Source: Nitrososphaeraceae archaeon
GTDB lineage: Archaea > Thermoproteota > Nitrososphaeria > Nitrososphaerales > Nitrososphaeraceae
NCBI GenBank assembly: GCA_021155845.1
Contig: JAJNBK010000037.1
Location: forward strand, 1-8,893
Direction: 5' to 3'
Length of the DNA stretch: 8,893 nucleotides
Made by a program: the position numbers and the translations under genes
The notes under the pieces: generated by a model
The model's input: only the letters and a program-made list of their open reading frames with translations
Told to the model about the DNA's origin: nothing
Databases searched by the model: none
Shown here: positions 1 to 7,090 of the stretch, in pieces
How the letters are laid out: each line of letters starts with the position of its first letter
Position numbering within the stretch: the first letter of the stretch is position 1

Positions 1-220
1 TGCCAGGAGGTGGTAGAAAATCTGTTGCAATACTCACCTCTGTCGTGCGTCCATTTGTTGAAATATCAACAAGCCCAAAAGGTTGTCCTCCATATCCCAC
101 CACTACTCCGGTTTGTGTTTGTTCTGTTGTGCTAGTAGCTTGTGCATTTTCAAAAGGCAGCGAAATCAGAGCCACTCCTATAACTGACGTTATCAAGACG
201 GCAATAATGCTAAATTTCAT
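1..220 (-). CDS. Secreted protein of unknown function, N-terminal part only (runs off left edge)
   Basis: An open frame starts with ATG at 218-220 on the minus strand and stays open to the window edge, giving 73 residues without a stop. It begins MKFSIIAVLITSVIGVALIS, a classic signal peptide, with a likely Sec signal peptidase site after ENAQA (around residue 28). The mature start (TSTTEQTQTG) is polar and is followed by a beta-rich stretch, VVVGYGGQPFGLVDISTNG, ending at FLPPPG. A TATA box at 244-251 is centred about 26-27 bp upstream of the ATG, so the transcript should be leaderless. That spacing strongly supports both strand and start. The gene is divergent from the secreted-protein gene at 544. 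Too little is visible to name a family; an envelope or cell-surface protein is inferred only from the signal peptide. Confidence 0.8.
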   Translation of the reverse strand, partial: MKFSIIAVLITSVIGVALISLPFENAQATSTTEQTQTGVVVGYGGQPFGLVDISTNGRTTEVSIATDFLPPPG

Positions 221-243
221 GTTTTGGATACACTTCCTTGTTA

Positions 244-251
244 TATATAAA
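244..251 (-). promoter_or_regulatory. Archaeal TATA box for the left-edge secreted protein
   Basis: The minus strand reads TTTATATA here, a strong archaeal TATA element. Its centre (about 247.5) is 26-27 bp from the ATG at 220, the standard distance to an archaeal transcription start. Transcription should therefore begin at or next to the start codon and give a leaderless mRNA. Confidence 0.65.
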
Positions 252-515
252 GTCTACTAATTATCTAATGGCACATTTATTCTAATGACATTACCCATTA
301 CTAGTAACGCAAAATAAAAGCAGAATATCATCTTCATAAAGACTGCTTTAGTATAGATGAAAAATATTCATCCAGATCGACAATACTGCAAAATTATTAT
401 AAGTTACAAATCAATCCGTTTCTTTTAATTTCCTAGGCCTACTCTAATAATTAAGCTAGGCAAATAGCTGGTTATTGTGCATAACTTGACGCGAGCTACG
501 CCCATTTAAGTAAAC

Positions 516-524
516 ATATTTATA
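516..524 (+). promoter_or_regulatory. Archaeal TATA box for the 544-966 gene
   Basis: ATATTTATA lies with its TTTATA core at 519-524. The core centre (about 521.5) predicts a transcription start near 547, essentially at the ATG of the downstream gene (544, or the alternative at 556). This fits the leaderless pattern of the neighbouring genes. Confidence 0.6.
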
Positions 525-543
525 GTTGGCCTAGTTATATGAA

Positions 544-966
544 ATGAAAATATATATGAAAAAGGAAATGAAGCTCATATTAATGGGAGTAGGTTTACTT
601 TCGGCTCTAGCTCTCTTCTTATCTCCTACCACAGGCATGGTTGCTTATGCTCAATCTCAATTGGGGAATAGAACTTCAGCATTATCACCGGAGAACCAGC
701 AAAAACTCAGCGCATTGGCTGATAGACTTCGTCAAGTAGTTGGAGAATCTGGTGTGAATATCACGTTACCACAGGATGGAAACCTTTCAAGTAGGATAAG
801 TATGTTGGTGGATTCAGATGCATTTAAGCAATTATCTGATAGGTTTACACAAGTATCTCAGGAGCTTGGAATAAACACAACAAACGTTGCTCAGCTTAAA
901 CAAGAAGCAGGTTCTAACCTCACAAAGCTGGTTCAGAAACTTCAAGATATTAGAGACACTCCTTAG
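544..966 (+). CDS. Small secreted helical protein, unknown function
   Basis: This is a 140-residue protein. A basic N-terminus (MKIYMKKEMK) is followed by a hydrophobic core at about residues 11-27 and a probable signal peptidase site after AYA (residue 36). The mature part is about 104 residues, polar and predicted helical, with repeated leucine-spaced segments (LSALADRLRQVV, LSDRFTQVSQEL, LTKLVQKLQDI). It contains five N-X-S/T sequons (N42, N72, N80, N111, N125), a high density that suggests an exterior, possibly N-glycosylated protein. It has no cysteine and no later transmembrane segment, so it is probably released or loosely surface-bound. The start at 544 agrees with the TATA box at 516-524; starts at 556 or 568 would also keep the signal peptide. 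I do not recognise the family. Confidence 0.8.
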   Translation: MKIYMKKEMKLILMGVGLLSALALFLSPTTGMVAYAQSQLGNRTSALSPENQQKLSALADRLRQVVGESGVNITLPQDGNLSSRISMLVDSDAFKQLSDRFTQVSQELGINTTNVAQLKQEAGSNLTKLVQKLQDIRDTP

Positions 967-1040
967 AATATAAATTAGAAAATGACTCGCTGACATCTGG
1001 ACATACTTAGGGTGACTTTGATCTTCAATCATTACTAATT

Positions 1041-1089
1041 TTGTTATTCTCTCTTTTTTTGCAATATCTGACATCATCAATATTTTTTT
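1041..1089 (+). terminator. Candidate oligo-T transcription terminator
   Basis: Two runs of seven T (1054-1060 and 1083-1089) lie downstream of the 544-966 stop codon on the coding strand. Archaeal RNA polymerase commonly terminates at such T tracts without a hairpin. The assignment rests only on composition and position. Confidence 0.35.
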
Positions 1090-1140
1090 GAAAGAAAATA
1101 TCTTGTACCACGCAGAAAATATCATAACATAGAAAATACT

Positions 1141-1148
1141 TTTATATA
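1141..1148 (+). promoter_or_regulatory. Archaeal TATA box for the CHRD-domain gene
   Basis: TTTATATA is centred at about 1144.5, almost exactly 26 bp upstream of the ATG at 1171. It fixes 1171 as the likely transcription and translation start (leaderless). The promoter is therefore intact although the coding frame behind it is broken. Confidence 0.7.
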
Positions 1149-1170
1149 TAAGGCTGTGATGTTTATTTGA

Positions 1171-1660
1171 ATGGACAATAAGAGAGCACTTTTGTTAATT
1201 ACTCTTCTTACTATAATATCTGTATCAGCAATGGGAACAACAGCAACAAGAACGTCTTTACGCGGATCTGACAGGGAATGGTTTGCCTCTAATGCAGGTA
1301 AATACAGATGCATCAGGAAGAGCTACTTTTAATCTTTTAGGTGATGGAAAAACTATGTCTTATACTATCAACGGAACTAATCTAGAGAACATTTCCGGAG
1401 TAGTTCTAGGGTCTTCTACTGGTGGTCGTGTTACTGATTTGGTCTTGATACATTACGCCCCAACACAAGGTTTGATTGCAGAGGGTAACGGAACTGCAAT
1501 GGGTAACTTTACATCTGCAGACTTCACTGGCCCGCTTGCAGGTAAGCAGATGTCTGATTTTCTGAAAATGCTTATTGATGGAAACATATATCTTATCGTA
1601 CGGACTTCGGATAATCTACTAGGAGAAATTGGAGGAAAGATAACACCAGCGCTGCAATAA
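1171..1660 (+). pseudogene. Secreted CHRD-domain protein, frameshifted
   Basis: The gene is split over two frames. From ATG 1171 the first frame encodes a signal peptide (MDNKRALLLITLLTIISVSA) but then runs out of register and stops at 1330-1332 after 53 residues. The next frame continues from about 1247 with ERLYADLTGNG, then VNTDASGRATFNLL, FTGPLAGKQMSDFLKMLIDG and LLGEIGGKI, ending at TAA 1660. These are the hallmarks of a CHRD domain, a beta-rich extracellular domain first described in chordin and common in secreted proteins of ammonia-oxidising archaea. The HIH-type motif usual in the middle of the domain is not evident. The lesion lies at about 1244-1252 and is corrected by removing one base. 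Without the shift the product would be about 162 residues, exported, with several N-X-S/T sequons. An ATG at 1283 could start a truncated product, but without a signal peptide or the first strand. A sequencing error is a real alternative to a true mutation. Confidence 0.8.
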
Positions 1661-2141
1661 TGAAAAGATACAACAGTAAATTTTTAGCAGTTTAATTTCT
1701 ATAATTTGGTCGATATCGTGAAATAACCAGAGAGATAAAAAAATTCATTATTTCTTTATTTATTTCTTAATACTCTCCTATTCTATGTACAATACATATT
1801 ATTTGCCTCCTATACAGCAGGCTACTGAGATAATACATACGCAATTATCTCAGTATAATTATATGCAGCTAGTCTGTGGTTCATGACTCTTAGTTACATA
1901 TATAGAAAAAACACATATATTGTTAAGTTATTACAGGTTTTCATTTAATGTCATTTATAGTGGGTATGAATATTATAATCGGTTATTCATAATGTACATA
2001 TGACACCTTACTACTATAGAATTGGGAAAAGAATAAAGTCCTTTTATTTTAGTAACTATTAGCTCTTGCATTTCTAATAGATAGATAGATGCAATATAAT
2101 TTCATGTGTTTCTAGCTGTTAAGCTACTCAATTTTTTTTAT
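1661..2141. other. Convergent AT-rich intergenic region without a gene
   Basis: This 481-bp stretch lies between the ends of the CHRD gene (plus) and the GH5 gene (minus). No ORF of coding character is visible on either strand. It contains a perfect 12-bp hairpin (1823-1855), a short ATAG tetranucleotide repeat at about 2078-2090 flanked by TTGCAT and ATGCAA, and an 8-T run at 2132-2139. Convergent termination is the expected role. I see no tRNA fold and no transposon ends. Confidence 0.5.
1823..1855. terminator. Perfect 12-bp stem-loop in a convergent region (possible bidirectional terminator or structured RNA)
   Basis: TACTGAGATAAT (1823-1834) and ATTATCTCAGTA (1844-1855) are exact reverse complements separated by the 9-nt loop ACATACGCA. 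The hairpin lies about 165 bp past the CHRD stop and about 290 bp past the GH5 stop. It could act on transcripts from both sides. No long T run follows directly, and archaeal terminators rarely need a hairpin, so the terminator label is tentative. A dimer-binding operator or small-RNA element remains possible. Confidence 0.4.
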
Positions 2142-3911
2142 TTATGCGAAGCTATTCATAAATGTCGTCCTTTCTAATAGGCTTTTACATCTTTCAGGCA
2201 AGATAGCGCTATCTATCTTTTGTTCTTGTTCTTTAGCAAGTATCATTTGATTTAATGATTGATCTTTTGAAAGGTACCAGTATAGTAGTTGGTTTTCCTT
2301 ATCCCATTCTATTTCTTTACTAGTAGCCCATACTCGGAATTCTGGCGAATAATGAAAATGATAAGGTACATATATTATAGTTGGAGCATCTACGGTAGTT
2401 CCCTTTAGAATTATTGCAGCATATTTACTTTCAATATCAAAAAAAAGTAATGTTGGTTCAGCTGAACTTCGGATTGGATATGGACGTGCTATAACATCCA
2501 AATTACGATGCGTTCTATTGGGTCCAAGAATGGAATAGTCCTCTAAATTCCAATTATCCTTTCCCTCTGCCGTATGATACAGATCGTAGTTCCAGTAAGT
2601 TGCATTGATCAGATACTTTTCAATCTGATTAAAGTGTAGATTTATGTATTCTCTTATATTTGGCGATTCTTGAAACCCGCCGAACTCGGTCAGAAATGGG
2701 ATAAGTTCACGTTCAGTCGCAGCTTCAACTAATTGAGCAAATATGTCTGGAAACTCACGCTTAATCCTGTACAAATTCTCAGGTACTTTTAAAAATGATC
2801 CAGCTGTAGCCTCAAGATTATAATAATGAAATGATAAGACCCCACGACGTCTAATAGTTTCAAGCGAGGCAGAATCGCTTGGTAGAGAGCTATGCAGCTG
2901 TATATTGCTTACTTTACCTTCAATCATAGTATCATGTACGAAACGTAAATTGAACATGCGTTTTATATCGAAAAGTGAACGTCTAGATCCAGATTTATCA
3001 CTGTCAGTGGAAGATACGGTCCAATCTACTCTTGGTTCAATGAACAGAAATATGTTCTTATCAAATCTCCTTATTTCAGATTCTACATTGGTATAGTATT
3101 CAAACAGAAACTCTGATTCAAATTTTTGAGGAGGTATTCCCACGGGATGGGGCTCGTTAAAGGGTTCAATACCCAGTATAGCAGGATGTCCACGATCATT
3201 GTTTAAGGATTTGAAAAACTTTACTGTTTGTCCGATAGTTTTTTCTAGATGAGTACGAACAGGATAATTTCTAAGTCCAGCTTCATGGTTTGTTAAGTCA
3301 TTATTCCAAAAGGATCTAAGAGTATGCCTTACTAGATTATTAATGAGATATGCCCTTTGCCATAGTTCGGCTTTGAGATTAGATATAGCTGGATGCTTAT
3401 GCTTATCGTCTATAAGTGGACGCTTATGTTTATCGTCTATTGCTAAAGCCCAATCAGGAAATCCGTCTCCACCAAAGATCTCATGAGCTATATCTTGATG
3501 AAAATCTAAAATTACATACAAACCACGAGAATATAACTCATCTATTATTTGGCCAACAGCTGTGAGGTATTCTCTGCCTTCAGGTAATATCTCCTCCTTT
3601 AAGTTTCGATTAGGCTGAGGCTCTATAGCTTTCCAAGATATCAATAAACGTACAATATTGAACCCGAGATGTTTTAGAAGGTCTAATTCCGAACTAGCAA
3701 GTTCAATTTCTTTTTCTAAGTCAAGTTGATTTAAGTTCTTTATATCAATAGGAGCAATTGGAAGATAAGGAGGTAATTTGGAGCGAGAAGCAAAGTTTAC
3801 TCCACGAAACAAGAGATATCTTCCGTGGGAATCACGAAACCATTTACCATCTTTAGATATGTCGCCAGCAGCATCGCTGCCTTCAGAATATCCAATCTTA
3901 TTTCTGTTCAT
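2142..3911 (-). CDS. Endoglycoceramidase-like glycoside hydrolase family 5 protein
   Basis: This 589-residue protein has a GH5 (cellulase superfamily) TIM barrel followed by a C-terminal beta domain, the layout of endoglycosylceramidases. Motifs in order are GKWFRDSHGRYLLFRGVN (22-39); LGFNIVRLLISWKAIEP (82-98); VILDFHQD (133-140) with GGDGFPDW just after; IEPFNEP with the acid/base Glu253; FHYY (361-364); FLTEFGGF with the nucleophile Glu409; and a WNYD segment at 440-443. Both catalytic glutamates are present, so an active retaining beta-glycosidase is expected. Endoglycoceramidases cleave the link between oligosaccharide and ceramide. An archaeal substrate could instead be a glycolipid, a glycan or a foreign sphingolipid. 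No signal peptide or transmembrane segment is seen at the N-terminus (MNRNKIGYSEGSDAAGD), so an intracellular location is inferred. Residues 157-174 hold a tandem 9-residue duplication. The ATG at 3911 is the first start and leaves only a short lead-in before the conserved region. The upstream TATA is weak (AATTATTA-like, about 3935-3942). Confidence 0.85.
   Translation of the reverse strand: MNRNKIGYSEGSDAAGDISKDGKWFRDSHGRYLLFRGVNFASRSKLPPYLPIAPIDIKNLNQLDLEKEIELASSELDLLKHLGFNIVRLLISWKAIEPQPNRNLKEEILPEGREYLTAVGQIIDELYSRGLYVILDFHQDIAHEIFGGDGFPDWALAIDDKHKRPLIDDKHKHPAISNLKAELWQRAYLINNLVRHTLRSFWNNDLTNHEAGLRNYPVRTHLEKTIGQTVKFFKSLNNDRGHPAILGIEPFNEPHPVGIPPQKFESEFLFEYYTNVESEIRRFDKNIFLFIEPRVDWTVSSTDSDKSGSRRSLFDIKRMFNLRFVHDTMIEGKVSNIQLHSSLPSDSASLETIRRRGVLSFHYYNLEATAGSFLKVPENLYRIKREFPDIFAQLVEAATERELIPFLTEFGGFQESPNIREYINLHFNQIEKYLINATYWNYDLYHTAEGKDNWNLEDYSILGPNRTHRNLDVIARPYPIRSSAEPTLLFFDIESKYAAIILKGTTVDAPTIIYVPYHFHYSPEFRVWATSKEIEWDKENQLLYWYLSKDQSLNQMILAKEQEQKIDSAILPERCKSLLERTTFMNSFA
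3391..3444 (-). repeat. Tandem 27-bp duplication inside the GH5 gene
   Basis: Two adjacent 27-bp units (3391-3417 and 3418-3444) differ at only a few positions. They encode two copies of a 9-residue unit, (A/L)IDDKHK(R/H)P, at about residues 157-174. The insert follows the GGDGFPDW motif in a barrel loop next to the active-site face. It keeps the frame and adds a strongly charged, lysine- and histidine-rich loop. The near-identity of the copies suggests a recent duplication by slippage. Confidence 0.75.
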
Positions 3912-3962
3912 TATAACTCTATATCATTTAATTGTAATAATTAACGTTTGCTGCTATCATTA

Positions 3963-4030
3963 TTTGTTGTTATTATATTTATATTTATTTTTATTTTTAT
4001 TATATCTCCTCTTTTTTATTGCTATATTAT
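3963..4030. other. Low-complexity AT tract upstream of the GH5 gene
   Basis: The plus strand is almost only T and A here, with repeated TTTATATTTATTTTTATT-like stretches between the GH5 start (3911) and the end of the DUF308-like gene (4124). The 212-bp gap as a whole should contain the GH5 promoter. No TATA element stands out from the background. No gene is visible; the reading frame crossing it on the plus strand is a composition artefact. Confidence 0.4.
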
Positions 4031-4123
4031 AAGAAATAATTACAAAAGACCAACTCTTGTATAATTTAAGCATCTGCAAATCCATGCATTAAATAAATTA
4101 TTATTATTGTAGTAGGATTATTC

Positions 4124-4711
4124 TTAAGGTAATTTAGATCTAAAATGAGGAGCATGTATTCTCTTGCCTTTTATTCCTACCATCAGCAGTTCTATTCCGG
4201 TTATCACGAGTGCAACAGCAATAATTACCATGAGTAAGTAAAAACCAAATCTTGGATAAACTAGTACTAGTATTGATATAGCAATACTCACTGCACCTGC
4301 ACCCAGGCGAAACAGCCTAGTAAACCTTTCATATTCAATGTTTCTTAATCCATCGATAATCCTTAGAATTCCATTAGCTAATAAGCCTAATCCTAGAAGA
4401 ATAATCAGCCATTGAGTGGTCAGCTTTGGAGTCAGGAAACCTAAAACTGCAAATCCTATTATTCCTAATCCTAATCCAATGCTGATTGCTCTAGATGATC
4501 TTTTTGTACCACGTGACGATATGCCACTAGCTACCCTTTCTGATCCTATTATTATTAGAGTAATTTCAATTAAGAAAAGAAGAGTATAACTGCCAAGTCC
4601 AGGTGACAAGAAAATTGTAGTTGACAATAATACGCAGACTATTCCAACTGTAACTTGTGCTGCACGTAGCCAGCTCGGAATAATGATGTCGTCTTGTGAA
4701 GAAGATTTCAA
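4124..4711 (-). CDS. HdeD/DUF308-like six-helix membrane protein
   Basis: This 195-residue protein has six hydrophobic segments in three pairs (about residues 16-36, 42-58, 74-94, 100-116, 135-152 and 157-178). Short loops carry the recurring pattern of the HdeD/DUF308 family: a PGLGSYTLLFLIEITLIIIG pair, a LLGLGLLANGILRIIDGLR pair and a final YPRFGFYLLMVIIAVALVITG pair. HdeD is an acid-resistance membrane protein in enterobacteria. The archaeal members have no established role, so function here is unknown beyond being an integral membrane protein. The start is TTG at 4711. A TAG lies in frame just upstream, and no ATG or GTG occurs before the first helix, so TTG is the only sensible start. 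The C-terminus (KGKRIHAPHFRSKLP) is basic. The gene has the same orientation as GH5 but sits about 212 bp away, so co-transcription is uncertain. Confidence 0.8.
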   Translation of the reverse strand: MKSSSQDDIIIPSWLRAAQVTVGIVCVLLSTTIFLSPGLGSYTLLFLIEITLIIIGSERVASGISSRGTKRSSRAISIGLGLGIIGFAVLGFLTPKLTTQWLIILLGLGLLANGILRIIDGLRNIEYERFTRLFRLGAGAVSIAISILVLVYPRFGFYLLMVIIAVALVITGIELLMVGIKGKRIHAPHFRSKLP

Positions 4712-5069
4712 TATTATCTATTCCCTATCTTTTTTATCAACTTAAAGATTATTCCCTCACCTAGATAAAAGCATATCTTAAAGATACTAATGGAAAAAAT
4801 ACTCCATTGTTGCATAACTGACTCTTTTTAATGTCTTCAATATAATCTTGTTGATAACGACGGTTTGTCCAAGATATTTCATCATTGGATTCGGATTAGG
4901 TAATCTTAAAAGAGATAAGGATCCTCCAAACAAGAATCTTTAAGAAGCCGTAGATTTGTCTGTCATTATATTTTTTTCGCATATGGAAAGATGGATACGA
5001 TGGCCAATAATTTCATATCTCTTAATGCATGAATAGGTTATCTCAAAATAATTATTGTTATAAAAGAAT
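4712..5069. other. Intergenic region upstream of the glycosyltransferase relic
   Basis: This 358-bp stretch has frequent stops in all frames. The missing N-terminus of the downstream glycosyltransferase should lie here, but I could not find it. The only hint is a short plus-strand reading, GYDGQ, at about 4993-5007, followed at once by a stop. It weakly resembles the YDHPxFGQ motif of such enzymes and is not strong enough to call. No TATA box at the right distance from 5070 was found. Confidence 0.4.
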
Positions 5070-6508
5070 TTGGTGATAGATGGTTATCCAGAGTCGTTGA
5101 ATCTTTCTTCTGCTTCCACTACTACTGATGGCGATATGATAAATTCTATTAAAATGCTTCATCTTGTTCCAAGAGTGATAATGGGAGTACTTGCCGTATT
5201 TGATACTTTTCTTGTATATAAAATAGCAGAGCGTCGCTATAATAATAGGACTATTGCATTAATTGCATCTATTCTCTTTGCGGTAATGCCAATAACCTGG
5301 CTATTAAGAAAGATATTATTAGAATCCCTTCTTCTACCTCTTCTTCTCTCATCAATATTATTTGCACTATATACAAAAGATCAAAAAATAAATCACGATA
5401 TAAAGAACAACAAAAACAATCTCCTAATTTTACTTTCAGGCATTTTTTTAGGATTGGCTATTCTTACAAAGATTCCGATATTCACAATGATTCCATTAGT
5501 TGGATATCTTGTTTATGCATCTAGTGATAAGAATTGGAAGGTTGTGGGTTTATGGCTTATTCCCGTGATTTCAATACCATTAATCTGGCCTGTCTATGCT
5601 ATATTGCTTGGCGATTTTAATCTCTGGCTAAATGATGTAGTATAGTATACAGAGAGAGAAACTACTAGTGATTCTCCAGTAGGTACTACACTCTTAAATT
5701 CGTTAAAATATGTGTTTCAAATTGAGCCAGTTCTATTGATACTTGGCATTTCTGGGATTATCTTTGCAGAGATAAAAAGAGATTTCATGCTTTTGTTATG
5801 GGTCATTCCATTTCTTATCTTTCTCTTCATTATAGATTTTGTTTCATTCTTTCACTTGATTCCATTATTACCTGCATTTTGCATTGCAGCTGCCAGGATG
5901 ATAGTATATCTATTAAGTAGAATTAGTTATAAAAAGATTCAACAAATCTTACCATTTGTTGTCATTATAGCAATAGGAGCTTTTGGATTGCAAATACCAC
6001 CATGTTAATAACAACAAATGTTACTTCCAACTATTTTGCATTATATTCCTCTATTGTTCAATATCTAGTAAATGAGGACAAGATCAATGACGGTAATAGC
6101 AATAATAACAACAATGATAACGTCATGACCACAACGATGATTGGCCGCCATTGGACTAGAGGATTATACTGGATTCCAAGATATGTATATGATCAAGATA
6201 TAGATTTTGAAAAAGTTGATAATGCAAATGATATACCCAGAGCCGTTGAAACAGAAAAGGTTATTCTCATAGTAGACAATACAATCAAAGCCTCTTCTAT
6301 ACCTGATAAGAATAATAATATACAGAACGAACAACAACAGCTAAATCTATATTATAACACCATTCCGATTGCTACTTTTAAGGATAAATCATTGCGTTAT
6401 GATTTTGATAAATATCCCTATGCCAGTATGAGGCAAAATAGAGACACGGAATGGATTGAAATCAGAGCAAATGCAAATACTAGTAATATATTATGGGATA
6501 TCTATTAA
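5070..6508 (+). pseudogene. Decayed membrane glycosyltransferase (PMT/ArnT-like, GT39 type)
   Basis: Three ORFs (5070-5645, 5712-6008 and 6002-6508) form one broken gene. The first piece (TTG start, right after a TAA) begins at GYPESLN, then LVPRVIMGVLAVFDTF and ITWLLRKILLES, with several transmembrane segments typical of archaeal dolichyl-phosphate-sugar-dependent transferases. It ends at an in-frame TAG (5643-5645), and the same frame reads on as YTERETTSDSPVGTTLLNSL into the second piece (IEPVLLILGISGIIF, FHLIPLLPAFCIAAAR). A one-base loss near 5985-5995 then shifts frame. The third piece carries the soluble C-terminal part (MLITTNVTSNYF, IGRHWTRGLYWIPRY) with an Asn-rich loop. The N-terminal membrane segment and the acidic catalytic loop are missing. 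Three independent defects argue for a true pseudogene, although assembly errors could explain some. Members of this group attach sugars to proteins or lipids outside the membrane. The exact substrate is unknown. Confidence 0.8.
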
Positions 6509-6819
6509 CCATCAATAATGTTCTAATATAATATCATTTAATGGTGATGGTCATATTAGATGGTAATTAAAGAGAACTATGCAGGTGTTTGTGGAATTGA
6601 TTTACTGACAAGGTTCAAAAGAAACCTGATTATGAAGATACAGAATTAGATAAGGAACAGGAGAAAAGGAAATGGAAGAATTAAGAACAAACCAAGACTT
6701 CTGACCTATTTAAAGAAAAAATTATAATACCATGAGCCAGTATCATATATTTTATGTTACTTCAAATTCTTGCACTTTGGTGGGGATGCATGCCTGAATT
6801 ACATAAGGATTGTATAGAT
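6509..6819. other. Intergenic region with a short charged ORF remnant
   Basis: No full gene is visible. An open stretch at 6601-6684 encodes 27 residues ending DYEDTELDKEQEKRKWKN and TAA. It looks like coding sequence in composition, but it lacks a start codon and is preceded by TGA. It may be the tail of a decayed small gene. AT-rich elements at 6708-6716 (CTATTTAAA) and 6721-6728 (ATTATAAT) could be TATA boxes for the gene downstream. Confidence 0.35.
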
Positions 6820-7086
6820 ATGACAACTGCATCAGGTACATATCTAGGTGTTGCTATAGGAGCGATAGTTGGTGCAGTAATAAGTTGGTGGATATTTCAT
6901 ATGCAGAAGAAAACCTCTGTCAAACAAGATGAGACTCTCATACACCTCAATGGACTGGAGGAAAATCATGATAAAATCTTGAAATCAATAGAGCAATTCC
7001 TAAAAAATCAGGACAAACTTCTCAGTCAAATACTTAATTTGGATAAAAAGATTGATGCCATAATTGAAAAGCAGGAGAGAGAATAG
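6820..7086 (+). CDS. Small membrane-anchored coiled-coil protein
   Basis: From ATG 6820 the product has 88 residues. It has a short polar N-terminus (MTTASGTYLG), one glycine/alanine-rich transmembrane helix at about residues 8-26 ending SWWIF, and a charged helical tail (about 40-88) with heptad-like spacing of I and L (ILKSIEQFLKNQDKLLSQIL), likely a coiled coil. It resembles small membrane proteins that tether or oligomerise at the cytoplasmic face, but I do not recognise a family. An earlier in-frame ATG at 6754 would add 22 residues (MLLQILALWWGC...). I prefer 6820 because an AAGGA sits about 10 nt before it and because the added residues look non-conserved in character, but 6754 is possible. 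The stop is 4 bp before the next ATG, so the two genes are probably co-transcribed and translationally coupled. Confidence 0.65.
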   Translation: MTTASGTYLGVAIGAIVGAVISWWIFHMQKKTSVKQDETLIHLNGLEENHDKILKSIEQFLKNQDKLLSQILNLDKKIDAIIEKQERE

Positions 7087-7090
7087 TACT

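Larger units (their letters stand above)
221..543. other. Divergent intergenic region between two secreted-protein genes
   Basis: This 323-bp AT-rich stretch has no convincing ORF. It holds the minus-strand TATA box (244-251) and the plus-strand TATA box (516-524). A short hyphenated inverted repeat lies at 356-372 (GATGAA, 5-nt spacer, TTCATC), in the middle of the region and far from either core promoter. It could be a regulator site, but a 6-bp arm in AT-rich DNA is weak evidence. I see nothing else. Confidence 0.5.

Noticed and set aside
45..260. Plus-strand ORF of 71 aa
   Set aside because: It lies antisense to the better-supported minus-strand secreted protein, which has a signal peptide and a TATA box at the right distance.
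832..1125. Minus-strand ORF of 97 aa
   Set aside because: It overlaps the end of the secreted helical protein, shows no domain or promoter, and its sequence looks random.
3778..4032. Plus-strand ORF of 84 aa
   Set aside because: It is antisense to the GH5 start and then crosses a T/A-only tract, giving a false run of Leu, Tyr and Phe.
5643..5645. In-frame TAG as a pyrrolysine codon or programmed readthrough
   Set aside because: Nitrososphaeria are not known to use pyrrolysine, no readthrough context is visible, and the same gene has two other lesions.
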